From contig CALHPA010000001.1 in NCBI GenBank assembly GCA_938036155.1, positions 248,001 through 312,000 of the forward strand: 64,000 bases of DNA. Direction: 5' to 3'. The notes beneath the pieces are model-generated. The model did no database searches and was not told the DNA's origin. It was given only the letters and a program-made list of their open reading frames with translations. Below are positions 46,211 through 56,070 of the stretch, piece after piece. Position 1 is the first letter of the stretch. The number at the start of each line of letters is the position of its first letter. The DNA is from an uncultured bacterium (GTDB lineage Bacteria > Patescibacteriota > Saccharimonadia > Saccharimonadales > Saccharimonadaceae). Position numbers and translations under genes: made by a program.

Positions 46211-46627
46211 TTATAGCGTTTCGCCATTCCTTGCTCGGTTTGCCCATTCATCAGCCATTTCATTAAATTCGTGCCCGGCATGACCCTTCAGCCACTTCAA
46301 ATTAACTTTCGAATTTTTATAAAGATCAAAAAGTGGTTTCACAATATCAAGATTTTTAATTTCACCATTTTTTTTATTCCAGCCGTTTCTCTCCCAAGCT
46401 GGCGCCCATTTCATTAGAACATTAACCCAAAACTCGCTATCTGTTAAAATTTCGGCTTCTTCGCCGCCTAGAATTTCGAAAGCTTTTTTCAAAGCTAATC
46501 CTTCCATTCGAATATTCGTGCTTGGATTTTCAGCTCCTAAAGCAATCGGTTTACCGTTTTCAATCACGGCAAAACCACCAGGGCCAGGATTTGGCGAAGC
46601 ACTTCCGTCCGTAAAAATTATTCGCAT
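46211..46627 (-). CDS. rnhA: Ribonuclease HI
   Basis: 138 aa, cuts the RNA strand of RNA-DNA hybrids. Catalytic acidic residues: D in FTDGSASPNPG, E42-region in RMEGLALKKAF, D in LTDSEFW, and the last aspartate in HEFNEMADEWAN with the preceding histidine region KGHAGH. Overlaps the DUF3592 gene by one base (TAATG). The usual RNase HI basic handle is absent, as in short versions. Confidence 0.92.
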   Translation of the reverse strand: MRIIFTDGSASPNPGPGGFAVIENGKPIALGAENPSTNIRMEGLALKKAFEILGGEEAEILTDSEFWVNVLMKWAPAWERNGWNKKNGEIKNLDIVKPLFDLYKNSKVNLKWLKGHAGHEFNEMADEWANRARNGETL

Positions 46628-47163
46628 TACTTGCTTTCCTGGTTATTTTGCGGAATAAAATTCTGTACAAAGGCTGAAGTATTCGCTTGATTCTGCATCT
46701 TTTTAGCTTTTTTCATTCTTTCGAAATTAATCATTGCTAAAATTGCACTAATAATCCCAACAATTAATAATACACTTGGAGCAACTATTTTAGTAATTTC
46801 AAAATCGCCCTCAACTGCAGAGTTTGGGTCTTTTTCATCATAAAAAACTTTCACCTTTTCGCCAATAACAGGTTTTTCATTCTTTAGTTCTGAGTGAAAT
46901 TCAATTGTTTCGTTCTCTTTCACTGAAAAATCTACAACTGCAGTATATTTATATTCACCGGTTTTTTCATTTATAATCTTCTTTTCGAAACCATAAATTT
47001 GTCCTTCGGTTTGTTTCCAAGTTTGTCTTTTTAAAAAATCATTAAAAGGTTTTGCAATCCAAATTGATCCAGCAATAATCAAAACTACCGCCAAAATCGC
47101 AAAAATAATCCCACGATTTCGAAAAGCTTTTACGCCAACTTTTTTATCTTCATTAGAATTCAT
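46627..47163 (-). CDS. DUF3592 membrane protein (178 aa)
   Basis: Two transmembrane helices (about 19-39 and 128-148) bracket a beta domain with the DUF3592 pattern: TWKQTEGQIYGFE, YKYTAVVDFSVKE, GEKVKVFYDEKDPNSAV. Function unknown. Promoter TATAAT near 47195. Coupled to rnhA. Confidence 0.8.
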   Translation of the reverse strand: MNSNEDKKVGVKAFRNRGIIFAILAVVLIIAGSIWIAKPFNDFLKRQTWKQTEGQIYGFEKKIINEKTGEYKYTAVVDFSVKENETIEFHSELKNEKPVIGEKVKVFYDEKDPNSAVEGDFEITKIVAPSVLLIVGIISAILAMINFERMKKAKKMQNQANTSAFVQNFIPQNNQESK

Positions 47164-47220
47164 ATTTTCTCCTATTTCGTTTACGTTAATATTATATCAT
47201 TTTTTATTCTTTAAAGCAAT

Positions 47221-47252
47221 TTAAAACACTGACGATAAAGCCAGTGTTTTAA
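47221..47252 (-). terminator. rpoBC terminator
   Basis: TTAAAACACTG pairs perfectly with CAGTGTTTTAA around a 10-nt loop directly after the rpoC stop. Confidence 0.9.
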
Positions 47253-47257
47253 GGTTT

Positions 47258-50200
47258 TTATTCTTCTACTATAGAATCGTTAGTTTCGTTTTCGAATTTT
47301 TCTTCGACTTCAGTAGATTCAGCTTTTGTATTAACCCGAGCGCCAGTTCCAACAGGAATTTTGCGTCCGATAATCACATTCTCTTTCAATCCACGAAGTT
47401 TATCAATTCGGCCAGAAGTTGCTGCGTTAATCAAAACACTTGTTGTATTCTGGAATGATGCAGCAGACAAGAAACTATCGCTGAAAATTGAAACTTTTGT
47501 AATTCCAAGGAGTTGCTGCTTGAATTCAGCAGGTTTTTTGCCTTCAGCTTCAAGAAGTTTGTTTTCTTCAACAACAGCAGCTTTCGAAACCACGTCGCCA
47601 ATGATAAACGATGAATCTCCAGCATCTTCAATCTGAACTCGACTAAACATTTGACGAACGATGATTTCAAGGTGCTTCGAAGCAATATCTTGACCTTGAG
47701 CTGCATAAATTCGCAAGATTTCGTTCATAATGTAGCGTTGAGTTTCTTCAACACCCTTAAATTCCATTAAGTCACGAAGATTGAGCGAACCAGCAGTTAA
47801 ACGGTCACCAGCTTGCACAACATCGTTTTTCGAAACAGCGAGAGCTGCAACATTTGGGATTTCATATCGAACTGGGTTTACATTTTCACCATCTTCAGTT
47901 TGTTGTGGTGTAATTTGAACAATATTCATATTGCCATCTTCCCAAATATCTACTACACCAGAAACTTCAGTCATATAAGCTTGCCCCTTTGGTGAACGAG
48001 CCTCAAGAAGCTCTTCAACACGTGGCAGACCTTGTGAAATTGCACCAGAACCAGCAACACCTGAGCTGTGGAATGTATTCAAAGTTAGCTGCGTTCCAGG
48101 CTCACCAACAGATTGAGCAGCAATCACACCAACTGGTTCGGCTGGATCAACAAGAAGTCCAGTAGCCATATCAATTCCATAAGACTTTTGAGGAATTCCT
48201 GCAAGGTCTGGAGTTGAAAGAACACTTTGAATTTTAACTTCTGTAATGTTTTCATCTTTTTCAATTGCATCAGCGATTTCTCGAGTAATTAGCTGGTTAG
48301 CCTCAATGTATCCAGGGATAGCTTCAGCCGTAAATCGACCATAGAGTCTATCACCGAATGGAATCATTGTCTCTTCGCTTTCCGAACGATAAATCGCAAA
48401 TCCTGGATCAATTTCATCAGCTCTATCTTTAACAGAAAATACATCTTGAGCTACATCCACGAGACGGCGAGTCAAATAACCAGAGTCGGCGGTTTTAAGT
48501 GCAGTCGAGATCAAACCTTGGCGCGCGCCACGAGTTGCCACGAAAGCTTCAAGTGAGCTCATTCCGTGAGTGTAGTTCGAACGAATTGGAAGTTCAATTT
48601 CACGGTTGGTTGCATCCACCATAATTCCAGTCAAACCAGAAGCAAGGCGAATATTTGTTGCATTACCACGAGAACCAGAAACAGCCATTAAGCCAACAGG
48701 TGAATCTGCACCTTCATGAGCTACGCGCTCAGAAATCTCATCAGAAACTTCATCGATAACCTTGTGCCAGTTGTCAATAATTAAGTTATAACGCTCTTGG
48801 TCAGTTAGAAGACCTTGGTCATATTGTTCCTGAATCAAGGTTGTTTTGGCGTCACCGCTAGCAATAATTTGAGGAATTTTCTCGCTTTCATAAACCGTGT
48901 AATCTTCCTTACCGATCGACAAACCAGATTTTGTAACAAATCGGAATGACAAACCTTTAATTTTGTCAGCGATCTTTACGGTCATTTCAGCACCATAATG
49001 TGCAAACATATCAGCCAAGATTTTATTAATTTGTTTCTTAGTTTGTGGGTTGTTGTCAAACGGATAATCTTCTGGTAATAGTTCGTTAAATAGCACACGT
49101 CCAAGAGTTGTATTTCGAATCTCACCCTTTACGAATACACGAATTGGCGTTTGAAGTGCAATTTCTCCTTTATCATAAGCCAATTCAGCCTCAAAAACAT
49201 TAGCGAAAGGTCGTGGTTTCTTATTCATTTCAGAGTGCTTGTCGTAAGTGATGTAGTAATTTCCATAAACAACATCCTGGTCAACAGAAAGTACAGGTTG
49301 ACCATCTGCTGGTTTTAGCAAGTTGTGAGAAATACTCATTAAATCACGAGCTTCTGCTTGAGCAGCATCAGAAAGTGGCAAGTGAACCGCCATCTGGTCG
49401 CCGTCGTAGTCGGCGTTGAATCCATTTGCCACAAGTGGGTGGAGTTGAATAGCCTTACCTTCGACAAGTTTTGGCTGGAAGGCCTGAATCGAAAGTCGGT
49501 GCAAAGATGGAGCACGGTTCAAAAGAATGTATTTTCCTTCAACTACGGCGTCCAAAGCATCCCACACTTCTGCTTCACGAGCATCAATTAAACGAGTTGC
49601 CGAACGAATATTATGTGCGTATTCTTTTTCAATCAACCAAGAAATCACGAATGGCTTAAAGAGTTCAAGCGCCATTTGTGTTGGCAAACCACATTGGTGA
49701 GCTTTCAAAGTTGGACCAACCACAATCACTGAACGACCAGAGTAATCAACACGTTTTCCAAGCAAATTCTGACGGAATCGACCTTGCTTACCTTTTAGCA
49801 TATCACTCAAAGATTTAAGCTTTCGGCGACCACCAGCAGTATTAACTGAGCGACCACTTCGTGATGCATTGTTGTCAATCAATGAATCAACCGCCTCTTG
49901 AAGCATTCGCATTTCATTTCGCTTAATTACCATTGGCGCATTAAGTTCGATCAACTTCTTTAACCGATTATTTCGGTTAATTACTCGACGATACAAATCA
50001 TTTAGATCTGATGTCGCAAATCGACCACCAGTTAATTGCACCATAGGTCGCAAATCTGGAGGAATTACAGGAAGAACTGTTAAGCACAAACTTCCCGGCT
50101 TAATTCCAGCAGCTTTCATTCCTTCGATTGTTTTTAGTCGTTTAAGAATTTTCTTCTCTCGCTGACCTCTTGCCTTTTCAGCTTCTTCTTTCAAGTTTTC

Positions 50201-50965
50201 GATAAGCTCATCAATATTGATTTCATCGAGTAAAGCTTTGATTGCTTCACCACCCATTCCAACTTCAATGATATCTTCATATTCTTCAGGAAGATTTCGA
50301 AAATCAGTTTCGCTCATTAGCGAACCTTTTACAAAACTGTCAAGTTGATTCTTTTTCGAAACATAATTTGCGTTAAGCTCTTCAATTTCTTTAGTTTGTG
50401 CTTCAGCCAATGCTTTAATGTCAGCGCCAGCTTCTTCAGCGGCTTTTTCATAACGGATTTTAATTGCCATTCGAGCAGCTTTGTCTTCAGCTTCAAGGTC
50501 GGCAATCATTTGATCGCGTTTTTCTTCATCAACATTAAGAATTACATAGCTCGCAAAATATACAACACGTTCGATATTTTTAACCGTCATTCCAAGAAGA
50601 AGGCTCATTGCGCTTGGAGCTCCACGCATAAACCAAATATGCGCAATTGGAGCTGCTAAAGAAATGTGGCCCATTCGCTCACGGCGAACAATTGATTTTG
50701 TTACTAGCTCACCATTTTTGTCAACAGCAGCTTCACGAGAACGAACACCCTTTAATTTATTATCGTAAGGGTTGATATCTTTAGTTGGACCAAAGATTTT
50801 TTCACAGAATAAACCATCGCGCTCAGGTTTTTGAGTTCGATAGTTGATAGTTTCTGGCTTAGTTACTTCGCCGTAGGACCAGCTCAAAATATCTTCTGGG
50901 CTGGCAACTGCGAGGCGAACTGCGTCGAAATCAGCAATCTGGTTTGAATTCACCACTTTCGCCAT
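47258..50965 (-). CDS. rpoC: RNA polymerase beta' subunit
   Basis: 1235 aa, on the short side for bacterial RpoC. The catalytic NADYDGDQM lies at about residues 515-523; VGVIAAQSVGEPGTQLTL and the C-terminal LRGLKENVIIGRKIPVGTG are present. The N-terminus retains YGEVTKPETINYRTQKPERDGLFCE-type sequence but the usual zinc-ribbon CxC...CxxC after it is reduced to one cysteine here, which is worth noting. It begins one base after the rpoB stop. Confidence 0.98.
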   Translation of the reverse strand: MAKVVNSNQIADFDAVRLAVASPEDILSWSYGEVTKPETINYRTQKPERDGLFCEKIFGPTKDINPYDNKLKGVRSREAAVDKNGELVTKSIVRRERMGHISLAAPIAHIWFMRGAPSAMSLLLGMTVKNIERVVYFASYVILNVDEEKRDQMIADLEAEDKAARMAIKIRYEKAAEEAGADIKALAEAQTKEIEELNANYVSKKNQLDSFVKGSLMSETDFRNLPEEYEDIIEVGMGGEAIKALLDEINIDELIENLKEEAEKARGQREKKILKRLKTIEGMKAAGIKPGSLCLTVLPVIPPDLRPMVQLTGGRFATSDLNDLYRRVINRNNRLKKLIELNAPMVIKRNEMRMLQEAVDSLIDNNASRSGRSVNTAGGRRKLKSLSDMLKGKQGRFRQNLLGKRVDYSGRSVIVVGPTLKAHQCGLPTQMALELFKPFVISWLIEKEYAHNIRSATRLIDAREAEVWDALDAVVEGKYILLNRAPSLHRLSIQAFQPKLVEGKAIQLHPLVANGFNADYDGDQMAVHLPLSDAAQAEARDLMSISHNLLKPADGQPVLSVDQDVVYGNYYITYDKHSEMNKKPRPFANVFEAELAYDKGEIALQTPIRVFVKGEIRNTTLGRVLFNELLPEDYPFDNNPQTKKQINKILADMFAHYGAEMTVKIADKIKGLSFRFVTKSGLSIGKEDYTVYESEKIPQIIASGDAKTTLIQEQYDQGLLTDQERYNLIIDNWHKVIDEVSDEISERVAHEGADSPVGLMAVSGSRGNATNIRLASGLTGIMVDATNREIELPIRSNYTHGMSSLEAFVATRGARQGLISTALKTADSGYLTRRLVDVAQDVFSVKDRADEIDPGFAIYRSESEETMIPFGDRLYGRFTAEAIPGYIEANQLITREIADAIEKDENITEVKIQSVLSTPDLAGIPQKSYGIDMATGLLVDPAEPVGVIAAQSVGEPGTQLTLNTFHSSGVAGSGAISQGLPRVEELLEARSPKGQAYMTEVSGVVDIWEDGNMNIVQITPQQTEDGENVNPVRYEIPNVAALAVSKNDVVQAGDRLTAGSLNLRDLMEFKGVEETQRYIMNEILRIYAAQGQDIASKHLEIIVRQMFSRVQIEDAGDSSFIIGDVVSKAAVVEENKLLEAEGKKPAEFKQQLLGITKVSIFSDSFLSAASFQNTTSVLINAATSGRIDKLRGLKENVIIGRKIPVGTGARVNTKAESTEVEEKFENETNDSIVEE

Positions 50966-53900
50966 TTACGCTTCCTCCTTAATTTCTTCAATTTCATCAA
51001 TATCTTGAATATTCATATTGTCTTCAAATTCACCGTCAGATTCATCTCGAACAGTTTCGAAATCTTCATCTTCTTCGATTATTGAACTCTCTGCATTTTT
51101 ATTTCGTTCCGCAAGAAGCTCATCGGCATCAATACTTGAAGCATGTTGATCAAGCAAGTCAACACGCAAACCAAGACCTTGCAGTTCTTTAACGAGCACG
51201 TTAAATGATTCTGGTAGTTTTGGACCAACAATTTCACTATTTTTAATAATACTTTCGTAAGCTTTCGAACGTCCAACAACGTCGTCAGACTTAATTGTGA
51301 GCATTTCTTGAAGCATGTTGGCGGCACCGTAGGCTTCCAAAGCCCAAACTTCCATTTCTCCAAATCGCTGACCACCATTTTGAGCTTTACCACCCAAAGG
51401 TTGTTGAGTAACCATTGTGTAAGGACCAGTTGAACGAGCGTGGATTTTATCGGCAACCAAGTGGTGAAGCTTAATCATATGCATGAATCCAACAGTTGTG
51501 CGCTGTTCAAACGGTTCACCAGTTTGGCCATCATATAATTGAACTTTTCCGTCGCGAGGAACACCTGCAGCTTCAAGTTCATCGCTCAAAGTTTTAGCAT
51601 CAACACCGTCATATGAAGGAGTTGCTACTTTATAACCTTGAGTTTTTGCAGCCATTCCAAGGTGAACTTCAAAAAGCTGACCAAGATTCATACGCGAAGG
51701 CACACCAAGCGGTGAAAGGATCACATCAATCGGAGTTCCATCTTCCATAAATGGCATATCGGCTTCTGGTAAAATTTTCGCAACAACACCCTTATTTCCG
51801 TGTCGTCCGGCCATTTTGTCGCCAACCATAATTTTACGGGCTTCAGCCACAAAAATCTGAATTTGTTTAAGCACACCAGCACGCATTTCATGACCATTTT
51901 CTTTCGAAAAGATCTTTACGCCAATGACTTTTCCAGAACCAGTATTTTTCATTCTTTGAGAAGTATCACGAACATCTTTCGCTTTTTCACCGAAGATTGC
52001 ACGCAAAAGTCGTTCTTCGCTTGAGAGCTCTTGTTCACCTTTTGGAGTAATTTTTCCAACAAGCACATCACCAGGCTTCACCTCTGAACCAATCTGCACT
52101 ATTCCATCTTCATCTAAATGTCGCAAACTATATTCGCTAGCGTTTGGAATATCGCGAGTAACAACTTCTGGCCCAAGCTTAGTTTCACGAACCTCAACCA
52201 TATAATCTTTAATATTGATATTTGTTAGCATATCAGTTTTAACAAGACGGTCAGAAATAATCACAGCGTCATCCATGTTGAATCCACCCCAAGACATAAA
52301 TGCTACACGGAGGTCACGGCCAAGAGCAATTTCTCCATCCTTGATACTTGCACCTTCTACCAAAATATCACCTTTTTTAACTTTTTGGCCACGAGAAACC
52401 ACAACTTTTTGATTGTAGCATCGGTCGTCGGCAGTTTTTTCGAAATGTTTTAGTTCATATTTTGCTGTACCAGATGCATATTTAACTTCAACAGCAACAG
52501 AGTCGGCACGAGTAACTTCACCATCATCTTCAGCAACAATAATTTGGCTTAAGTTTCGCGCAATATCAGCTTCAACACCAGTTCCAACAGTCGGTGCTTC
52601 ATTCCAAAGAAGTGGAACAGCTTGCTTCTGCATGGCTGAACCAGTTAAAGCACGGTCGATTCGGTCACGTTCAGCAAAAGGAATAAGCGACGCTGCTGCA
52701 CCAAGAACCTGCCTGTGAACGGCATCCATAAATGTTACTTCACTTGAACTCACCTGTGAAGGAATTAAGTTCTTTCGAGCAGAAACTTGAGATTCAGCAA
52801 AGCTTCCATCTTCGTTTAATTTTGAACCAGCATCAGCGATAATTTCGCGCATCTCATGGTCGGCGTCAAGATAAACAACTTCATCAGTGACTTTTCCATC
52901 AATAACTCGCAAATATGGAGCTTCAATAAAGCCATATTCATTGATTCGGGCGAAGGTTGCGAGGTTTGTCACAAGTCCAACGTTTCCACCTTCTGGAGTT
53001 TCAACGAGACAAATTCGGCCATAGTGAGTTGGGTGACTGTCACGAACTTCAAGGCCAGCACGGTCACGAGTAACACCACCAGGACCCATTGAACTCAAAC
53101 GTCGCTTGTGAGAAAGTTCTGAGAGCGGGTTGGTTTCATCCATAACCTGAGCAAGCTGTGATCCAGCAAAGAATTCACGCACTGCAGCAACAACTGGGCG
53201 AGCATTTACTAATTGACCAGGAGTTACAGTTTCGATATCAGTCATCGACATTCGATCCATTGCATTTCGTTGCATTCGAAGCATACCAACACGGAATTGT
53301 CGCGCAACAAGCTCACCAACTAATTTAACTCGTCGATTATCAAGGCTATCAATGTCATCAACTTCACCTTGCACATTATTCAAGCGAATAACTTCTTTAA
53401 TAATTTCGAAAAGATCTTCCATCTGGAAAGAACGATTTTCAGTTGTATTTGGTGTTTCAAGATTTAAGCGTTTGTTAATTTTATATCGGCCAACGCGACC
53501 ATAATCAAATCTCTTGAAGTCGAAAAACATTCGTTCAATCATATTTCGGGCGTTTTCAATAGTTGCTAAATCTCCTGGGCGAAGACGGCGGTAAACCTCA
53601 ATCAAAGCTTCATTTGGGCCGGCCGATTGATCTTTCTCAAGAGTTGATTGAATAAATTTAATATCTCCGTTGTCAACGTCAGCAAAAATATCTCGCATTT
53701 CAGCGTTAGTCATTCGACCAAGTGCACGTAAGAAAGTTGTTACTGGAAGTTTTCGACGGCGGTCAATTTTTACATAGATTACACCAGTTTTAGGATCGGT
53801 TTCAAACTCTAACCAAGCACCACGAACCGGAATCAACTTTGCACCATAATATTTTTTTCCATCACTTCCGGTTTCAGCGTTAAAATAAACACCTTCAGAA

Positions 53901-54313
53901 CGAATCAATTGCGAAACAATAACACGTTCAGTTCCGTTAATAATGAAAGTTCCTTGGTTTGTCATCCAAGGGTAGTCACCAAGGTAAATTTCTTGTTCTT
54001 TAACTTCGCCAGTAACTTTATTTGTAAGCTCAACTTGAACATGTAGTGGAGCTTCAAAAGTTAAATTATTTTCTTTCGCAAAATCTTTTGTTGTTTTTGG
54101 AGCTTGAAATTCATAACTCTTAAATCGTAGAGCTAATTTCTGACCAGTATAGTCATCAATTGGATTAATCTCTTCGAAAATTTCGCTCAAACCGTTATCA
54201 ACAAAATCTTTCCAAGATTCTTTTTGGTGAGCGATTAAATCTGGGGTTTTAAGAATAGCGTCTTCTTTCGAAAAAAACGCTCGTCCTGCAGCATTAAAGT
54301 GCTTTTTTGCCAT
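50966..54313 (-). CDS. rpoB: RNA polymerase beta subunit
   Basis: About 1115 aa. Hallmarks: SQLAQVMDETNPLSELSHKRRLS rifampicin region (about residue 400), GRVGRYKINKRL-like domain, and LGGKAQNGGQRFGEMEVWALEAYGA at the C-terminus. The start chosen is ATG 54313, preceded by GAGGAGAAAA. A longer frame from 54391 would add 26 residues but lacks a site and would lie in the leader. Followed at once by rpoC; rplJL are not upstream. Confidence 0.95.
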   Translation of the reverse strand: MAKKHFNAAGRAFFSKEDAILKTPDLIAHQKESWKDFVDNGLSEIFEEINPIDDYTGQKLALRFKSYEFQAPKTTKDFAKENNLTFEAPLHVQVELTNKVTGEVKEQEIYLGDYPWMTNQGTFIINGTERVIVSQLIRSEGVYFNAETGSDGKKYYGAKLIPVRGAWLEFETDPKTGVIYVKIDRRRKLPVTTFLRALGRMTNAEMRDIFADVDNGDIKFIQSTLEKDQSAGPNEALIEVYRRLRPGDLATIENARNMIERMFFDFKRFDYGRVGRYKINKRLNLETPNTTENRSFQMEDLFEIIKEVIRLNNVQGEVDDIDSLDNRRVKLVGELVARQFRVGMLRMQRNAMDRMSMTDIETVTPGQLVNARPVVAAVREFFAGSQLAQVMDETNPLSELSHKRRLSSMGPGGVTRDRAGLEVRDSHPTHYGRICLVETPEGGNVGLVTNLATFARINEYGFIEAPYLRVIDGKVTDEVVYLDADHEMREIIADAGSKLNEDGSFAESQVSARKNLIPSQVSSSEVTFMDAVHRQVLGAAASLIPFAERDRIDRALTGSAMQKQAVPLLWNEAPTVGTGVEADIARNLSQIIVAEDDGEVTRADSVAVEVKYASGTAKYELKHFEKTADDRCYNQKVVVSRGQKVKKGDILVEGASIKDGEIALGRDLRVAFMSWGGFNMDDAVIISDRLVKTDMLTNINIKDYMVEVRETKLGPEVVTRDIPNASEYSLRHLDEDGIVQIGSEVKPGDVLVGKITPKGEQELSSEERLLRAIFGEKAKDVRDTSQRMKNTGSGKVIGVKIFSKENGHEMRAGVLKQIQIFVAEARKIMVGDKMAGRHGNKGVVAKILPEADMPFMEDGTPIDVILSPLGVPSRMNLGQLFEVHLGMAAKTQGYKVATPSYDGVDAKTLSDELEAAGVPRDGKVQLYDGQTGEPFEQRTTVGFMHMIKLHHLVADKIHARSTGPYTMVTQQPLGGKAQNGGQRFGEMEVWALEAYGAANMLQEMLTIKSDDVVGRSKAYESIIKNSEIVGPKLPESFNVLVKELQGLGLRVDLLDQHASSIDADELLAERNKNAESSIIEEDEDFETVRDESDGEFEDNMNIQDIDEIEEIKEEA

Positions 54314-54434
54314 TTTTCTCCTCGCATTTAAAGTGTTATTAGAACCGGCCCGAAGATTCTCCGCCTGTGACTTTCGAAATTTTGCCATCAATTTCGAAGT
54401 AAAATCTCCACAAGCACACTACTTCTTGCCATCC

Positions 54435-54463
54435 ATTTTAACATATTTTTCAAAAAAAATCAA
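54435..54463 (-). promoter_or_regulatory. rpoB promoter
   Basis: Minus strand TTGATT (54463-54458), 17-nt spacer, TAAAAT (54440-54435), giving a leader of about 115 nt to the ATG at 54313. Confidence 0.65.
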
Positions 54464-54464
54464 T

Positions 54465-54489
54465 AAAAAACCGCCCTAAAAGACGGTTA
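54465..54489 (-). terminator. Terminator of the 47-codon gene
   Basis: ACCGTC and GGCGGT pair (one G-U) around TTTTAG on the minus strand, followed by TTTTTT, directly after the stop at 54496. Confidence 0.7.
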
Positions 54490-54495
54490 AAATTA

Positions 54496-54639
54496 TTAGT
54501 GCATTATCAATACATATGATTTTATGCTCAAATTAGCCTCACTAGCAGCTAGAATAGCTCTATTATCCTCCTCACTAATGGCTCGTCGTTCATCATGATG
54601 AATATGAAAAACTTTTTCGATTGTTTCTTTCGCACTCAT
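54496..54639 (-). CDS. Small protein gene (47 aa) upstream of rpoB
   Basis: ATG at 54639 after TTGGAGG, stop TAA at 54496, with its own promoter and terminator. The peptide is acidic-helical (ETIEKVFHIHHDERRAISEEDNRAIL). Not recognised. Its leader shares a motif with the galU leader. Confidence 0.55.
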   Translation of the reverse strand: MSAKETIEKVFHIHHDERRAISEEDNRAILAASEANLSIKSYVLIMH

Positions 54640-54656
54640 AATTTAATACCTCCAAA

Positions 54657-54676
54657 AAGTACTTTTTGCCCAAGGC
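54657..54676 (-). promoter_or_regulatory. Shared leader motif, copy 1
   Basis: On the + strand AAGTACTT (54657-54664), one base, then TTGCCCAAGGC (54666-54676). The AAGTACTT core sits in a 16-nt palindrome (CAAAAAGTACTTTTTG) that overlaps the ribosome site of the 47-codon gene. Same two words occur at 60175-60197. Confidence 0.5.
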
Positions 54677-54682
54677 TTGTAT

Positions 54683-54711
54683 ATTTTACACCCTTTCATA
54701 GAAAAGATCAA
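54683..54711 (-). promoter_or_regulatory. Promoter of the 47-codon gene
   Basis: Minus strand TTGATC (54711-54706), 17-nt spacer, TAAAAT (54688-54683). Back to back with the + strand promoter at 54716. Confidence 0.65.
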
Positions 54712-54715
54712 CCCC

Positions 54716-54744
54716 TTGATTTTTTATTGTTTTTATGCTATTAT
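54716..54744 (+). promoter_or_regulatory. Promoter of the secreted-protein gene
   Basis: TTGATT (54716-54721), 17-nt spacer, TATTAT (54739-54744), divergent from the 47-codon gene promoter with only four bases between the two -35 elements. Confidence 0.65.
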
Positions 54745-54817
54745 GTGGCTATTAAAATTATTTACGCACCTTTCAAAACTATTTTAATGTTTTTTGAGTG
54801 CGTTAGAAGGAACTGAA

Positions 54818-55444
54818 ATGAAGAAAAAATATTTCTTTTTAGTACTCTTTGTAGCGCTATTTTCGTTTTCAATACACTCTATAAGTAGAGCTTTTGCGCA
54901 AGATTTCCTACCAGAAGCCGCAAAGATTTCAAAAACTACTGACACGTTCAAAAAGTTTTTTGAAAAAGGTAAGGATTTTTCGAAAGAAAAATGGAACAAT
55001 TTCCAAACTGTTCGAGATAATTATTTCGAACAGTCAATAGAAGCAAAAGGATTAACTTTTGTCGATAAAAATGGTAATCAAGTTGAAAAAGCTTATTTTT
55101 CAATCTCATCTAAGCTTCGAATCAATCCTATAATAAAAATTACAGACGAAGACGGAAGTGAAATTGAAGTTTCATCTTGGCAAGCTCACGGCAAAAATTC
55201 AAAATTCATGTTCATCAAAGCAATTGGGTATAACCGTGTAAAAACATCTTATAACTCTGGCGAAAATCTACTATTACCAAATGATAGATATTATGTTTTA
55301 GCTTTAAGAATTCCGGAAGGCGAGAAAAATTCAGAAGAAATCTGGCCAGTACCAGTTTCAAAAACCGAATTTAAACGCCTAAAATCATTAAAAACATCCG
55401 CCATTGGCGAAAAAGTTACACCAATTGACGGATACAACTATTGA
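54818..55444 (+). CDS. Secreted protein of unknown function (208 aa)
   Basis: ATG after AAGGAACTGAA. A clear Sec signal peptide (KKKYFFLVLFVALFSFS, cleavage expected after AFA near residue 27) precedes a basic-helical part and a beta domain (GLTFVDKNGNQVEKAYFSI, NDRYYVLALRIPEGE). No lipobox and no membrane anchor, so it is probably released. In a host-attached bacterium such a protein could act at the host interface, but that is speculation. Its 3' end faces clpP. Confidence 0.7.
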   Translation: MKKKYFFLVLFVALFSFSIHSISRAFAQDFLPEAAKISKTTDTFKKFFEKGKDFSKEKWNNFQTVRDNYFEQSIEAKGLTFVDKNGNQVEKAYFSISSKLRINPIIKITDEDGSEIEVSSWQAHGKNSKFMFIKAIGYNRVKTSYNSGENLLLPNDRYYVLALRIPEGEKNSEEIWPVPVSKTEFKRLKSLKTSAIGEKVTPIDGYNY

Positions 55445-55461
55445 TAGTCTCGTTCGCGAGG

Positions 55462-56061
55462 CTATTTTTCTTGCTTGATTATTTTATCAACTAAGCCATA
55501 TCTCACAGCTTCTTCAGCGCTCATCCAATAATCTCGTTCCATATCATTTTTGAGCTTTTCTAAATCCTGACCACTATTTTCAGCCAAAATTTGTGCAAGT
55601 TTTTCTTTAAGCAATAAGCTTTCTTTTAGGTCAATTTCTTGATCTGTAACTTTTCCACGAGTGCCGCTTGAAGGCTGATGAATCATTACTCGCGAATTCG
55701 GTAAAATCGCACGCTTACCTTTTGTTCCAGCCGCCAGCAAAAACGCCCCCATCGAAGCTTGCAAACCAATCCCAATCGTTTGCACATCTGGTTTGATAAA
55801 TTTAATCGTATCATAAATCGCCAAACCATCATAAACGCTTCCGCCAGGGCTATTAATATAAAGTTTGATATCTTCATCTGGATTTTCGAAAGCCAAATGA
55901 AGAAGTTGCGCCACCACAACATTCGCCGTGTGTGAATTCACATCTTCACCCAAAAAAATAACTCGTTCTTTTAAAAGCCGCGAATAAATATCAAACGCTC
56001 GCTCACCTCTATTAGTCTCTTCAACAACCGTTGGCACTAAATAATTCTCTGTTTTTCGCAT
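55462..56061 (-). CDS. clpP: ATP-dependent Clp protease proteolytic subunit
   Basis: 199 aa. Catalytic S103 (LQASMGA) and H128 (VMIHQPSSG), with the late aspartate in [11 protein letters not shown]. Oligomer motifs [16 protein letters not shown] are intact. It starts 9 nt after clpC, so protease and unfoldase are made from one CIRCE-controlled transcript, whereas clpP more often pairs with clpX. Confidence 0.96.
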   Translation of the reverse strand: MRKTENYLVPTVVEETNRGERAFDIYSRLLKERVIFLGEDVNSHTANVVVAQLLHLAFENPDEDIKLYINSPGGSVYDGLAIYDTIKFIKPDVQTIGIGLQASMGAFLLAAGTKGKRAILPNSRVMIHQPSSGTRGKVTDQEIDLKESLLLKEKLAQILAENSGQDLEKLKNDMERDYWMSAEEAVRYGLVDKIIKQEK

Positions 56062-56070
56062 CTTCTCTCC

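Noticed and set aside
47361..53092. Antisense frames inside rpoC and rpoB
   Set aside because: Shadows of conserved genes without start signals.
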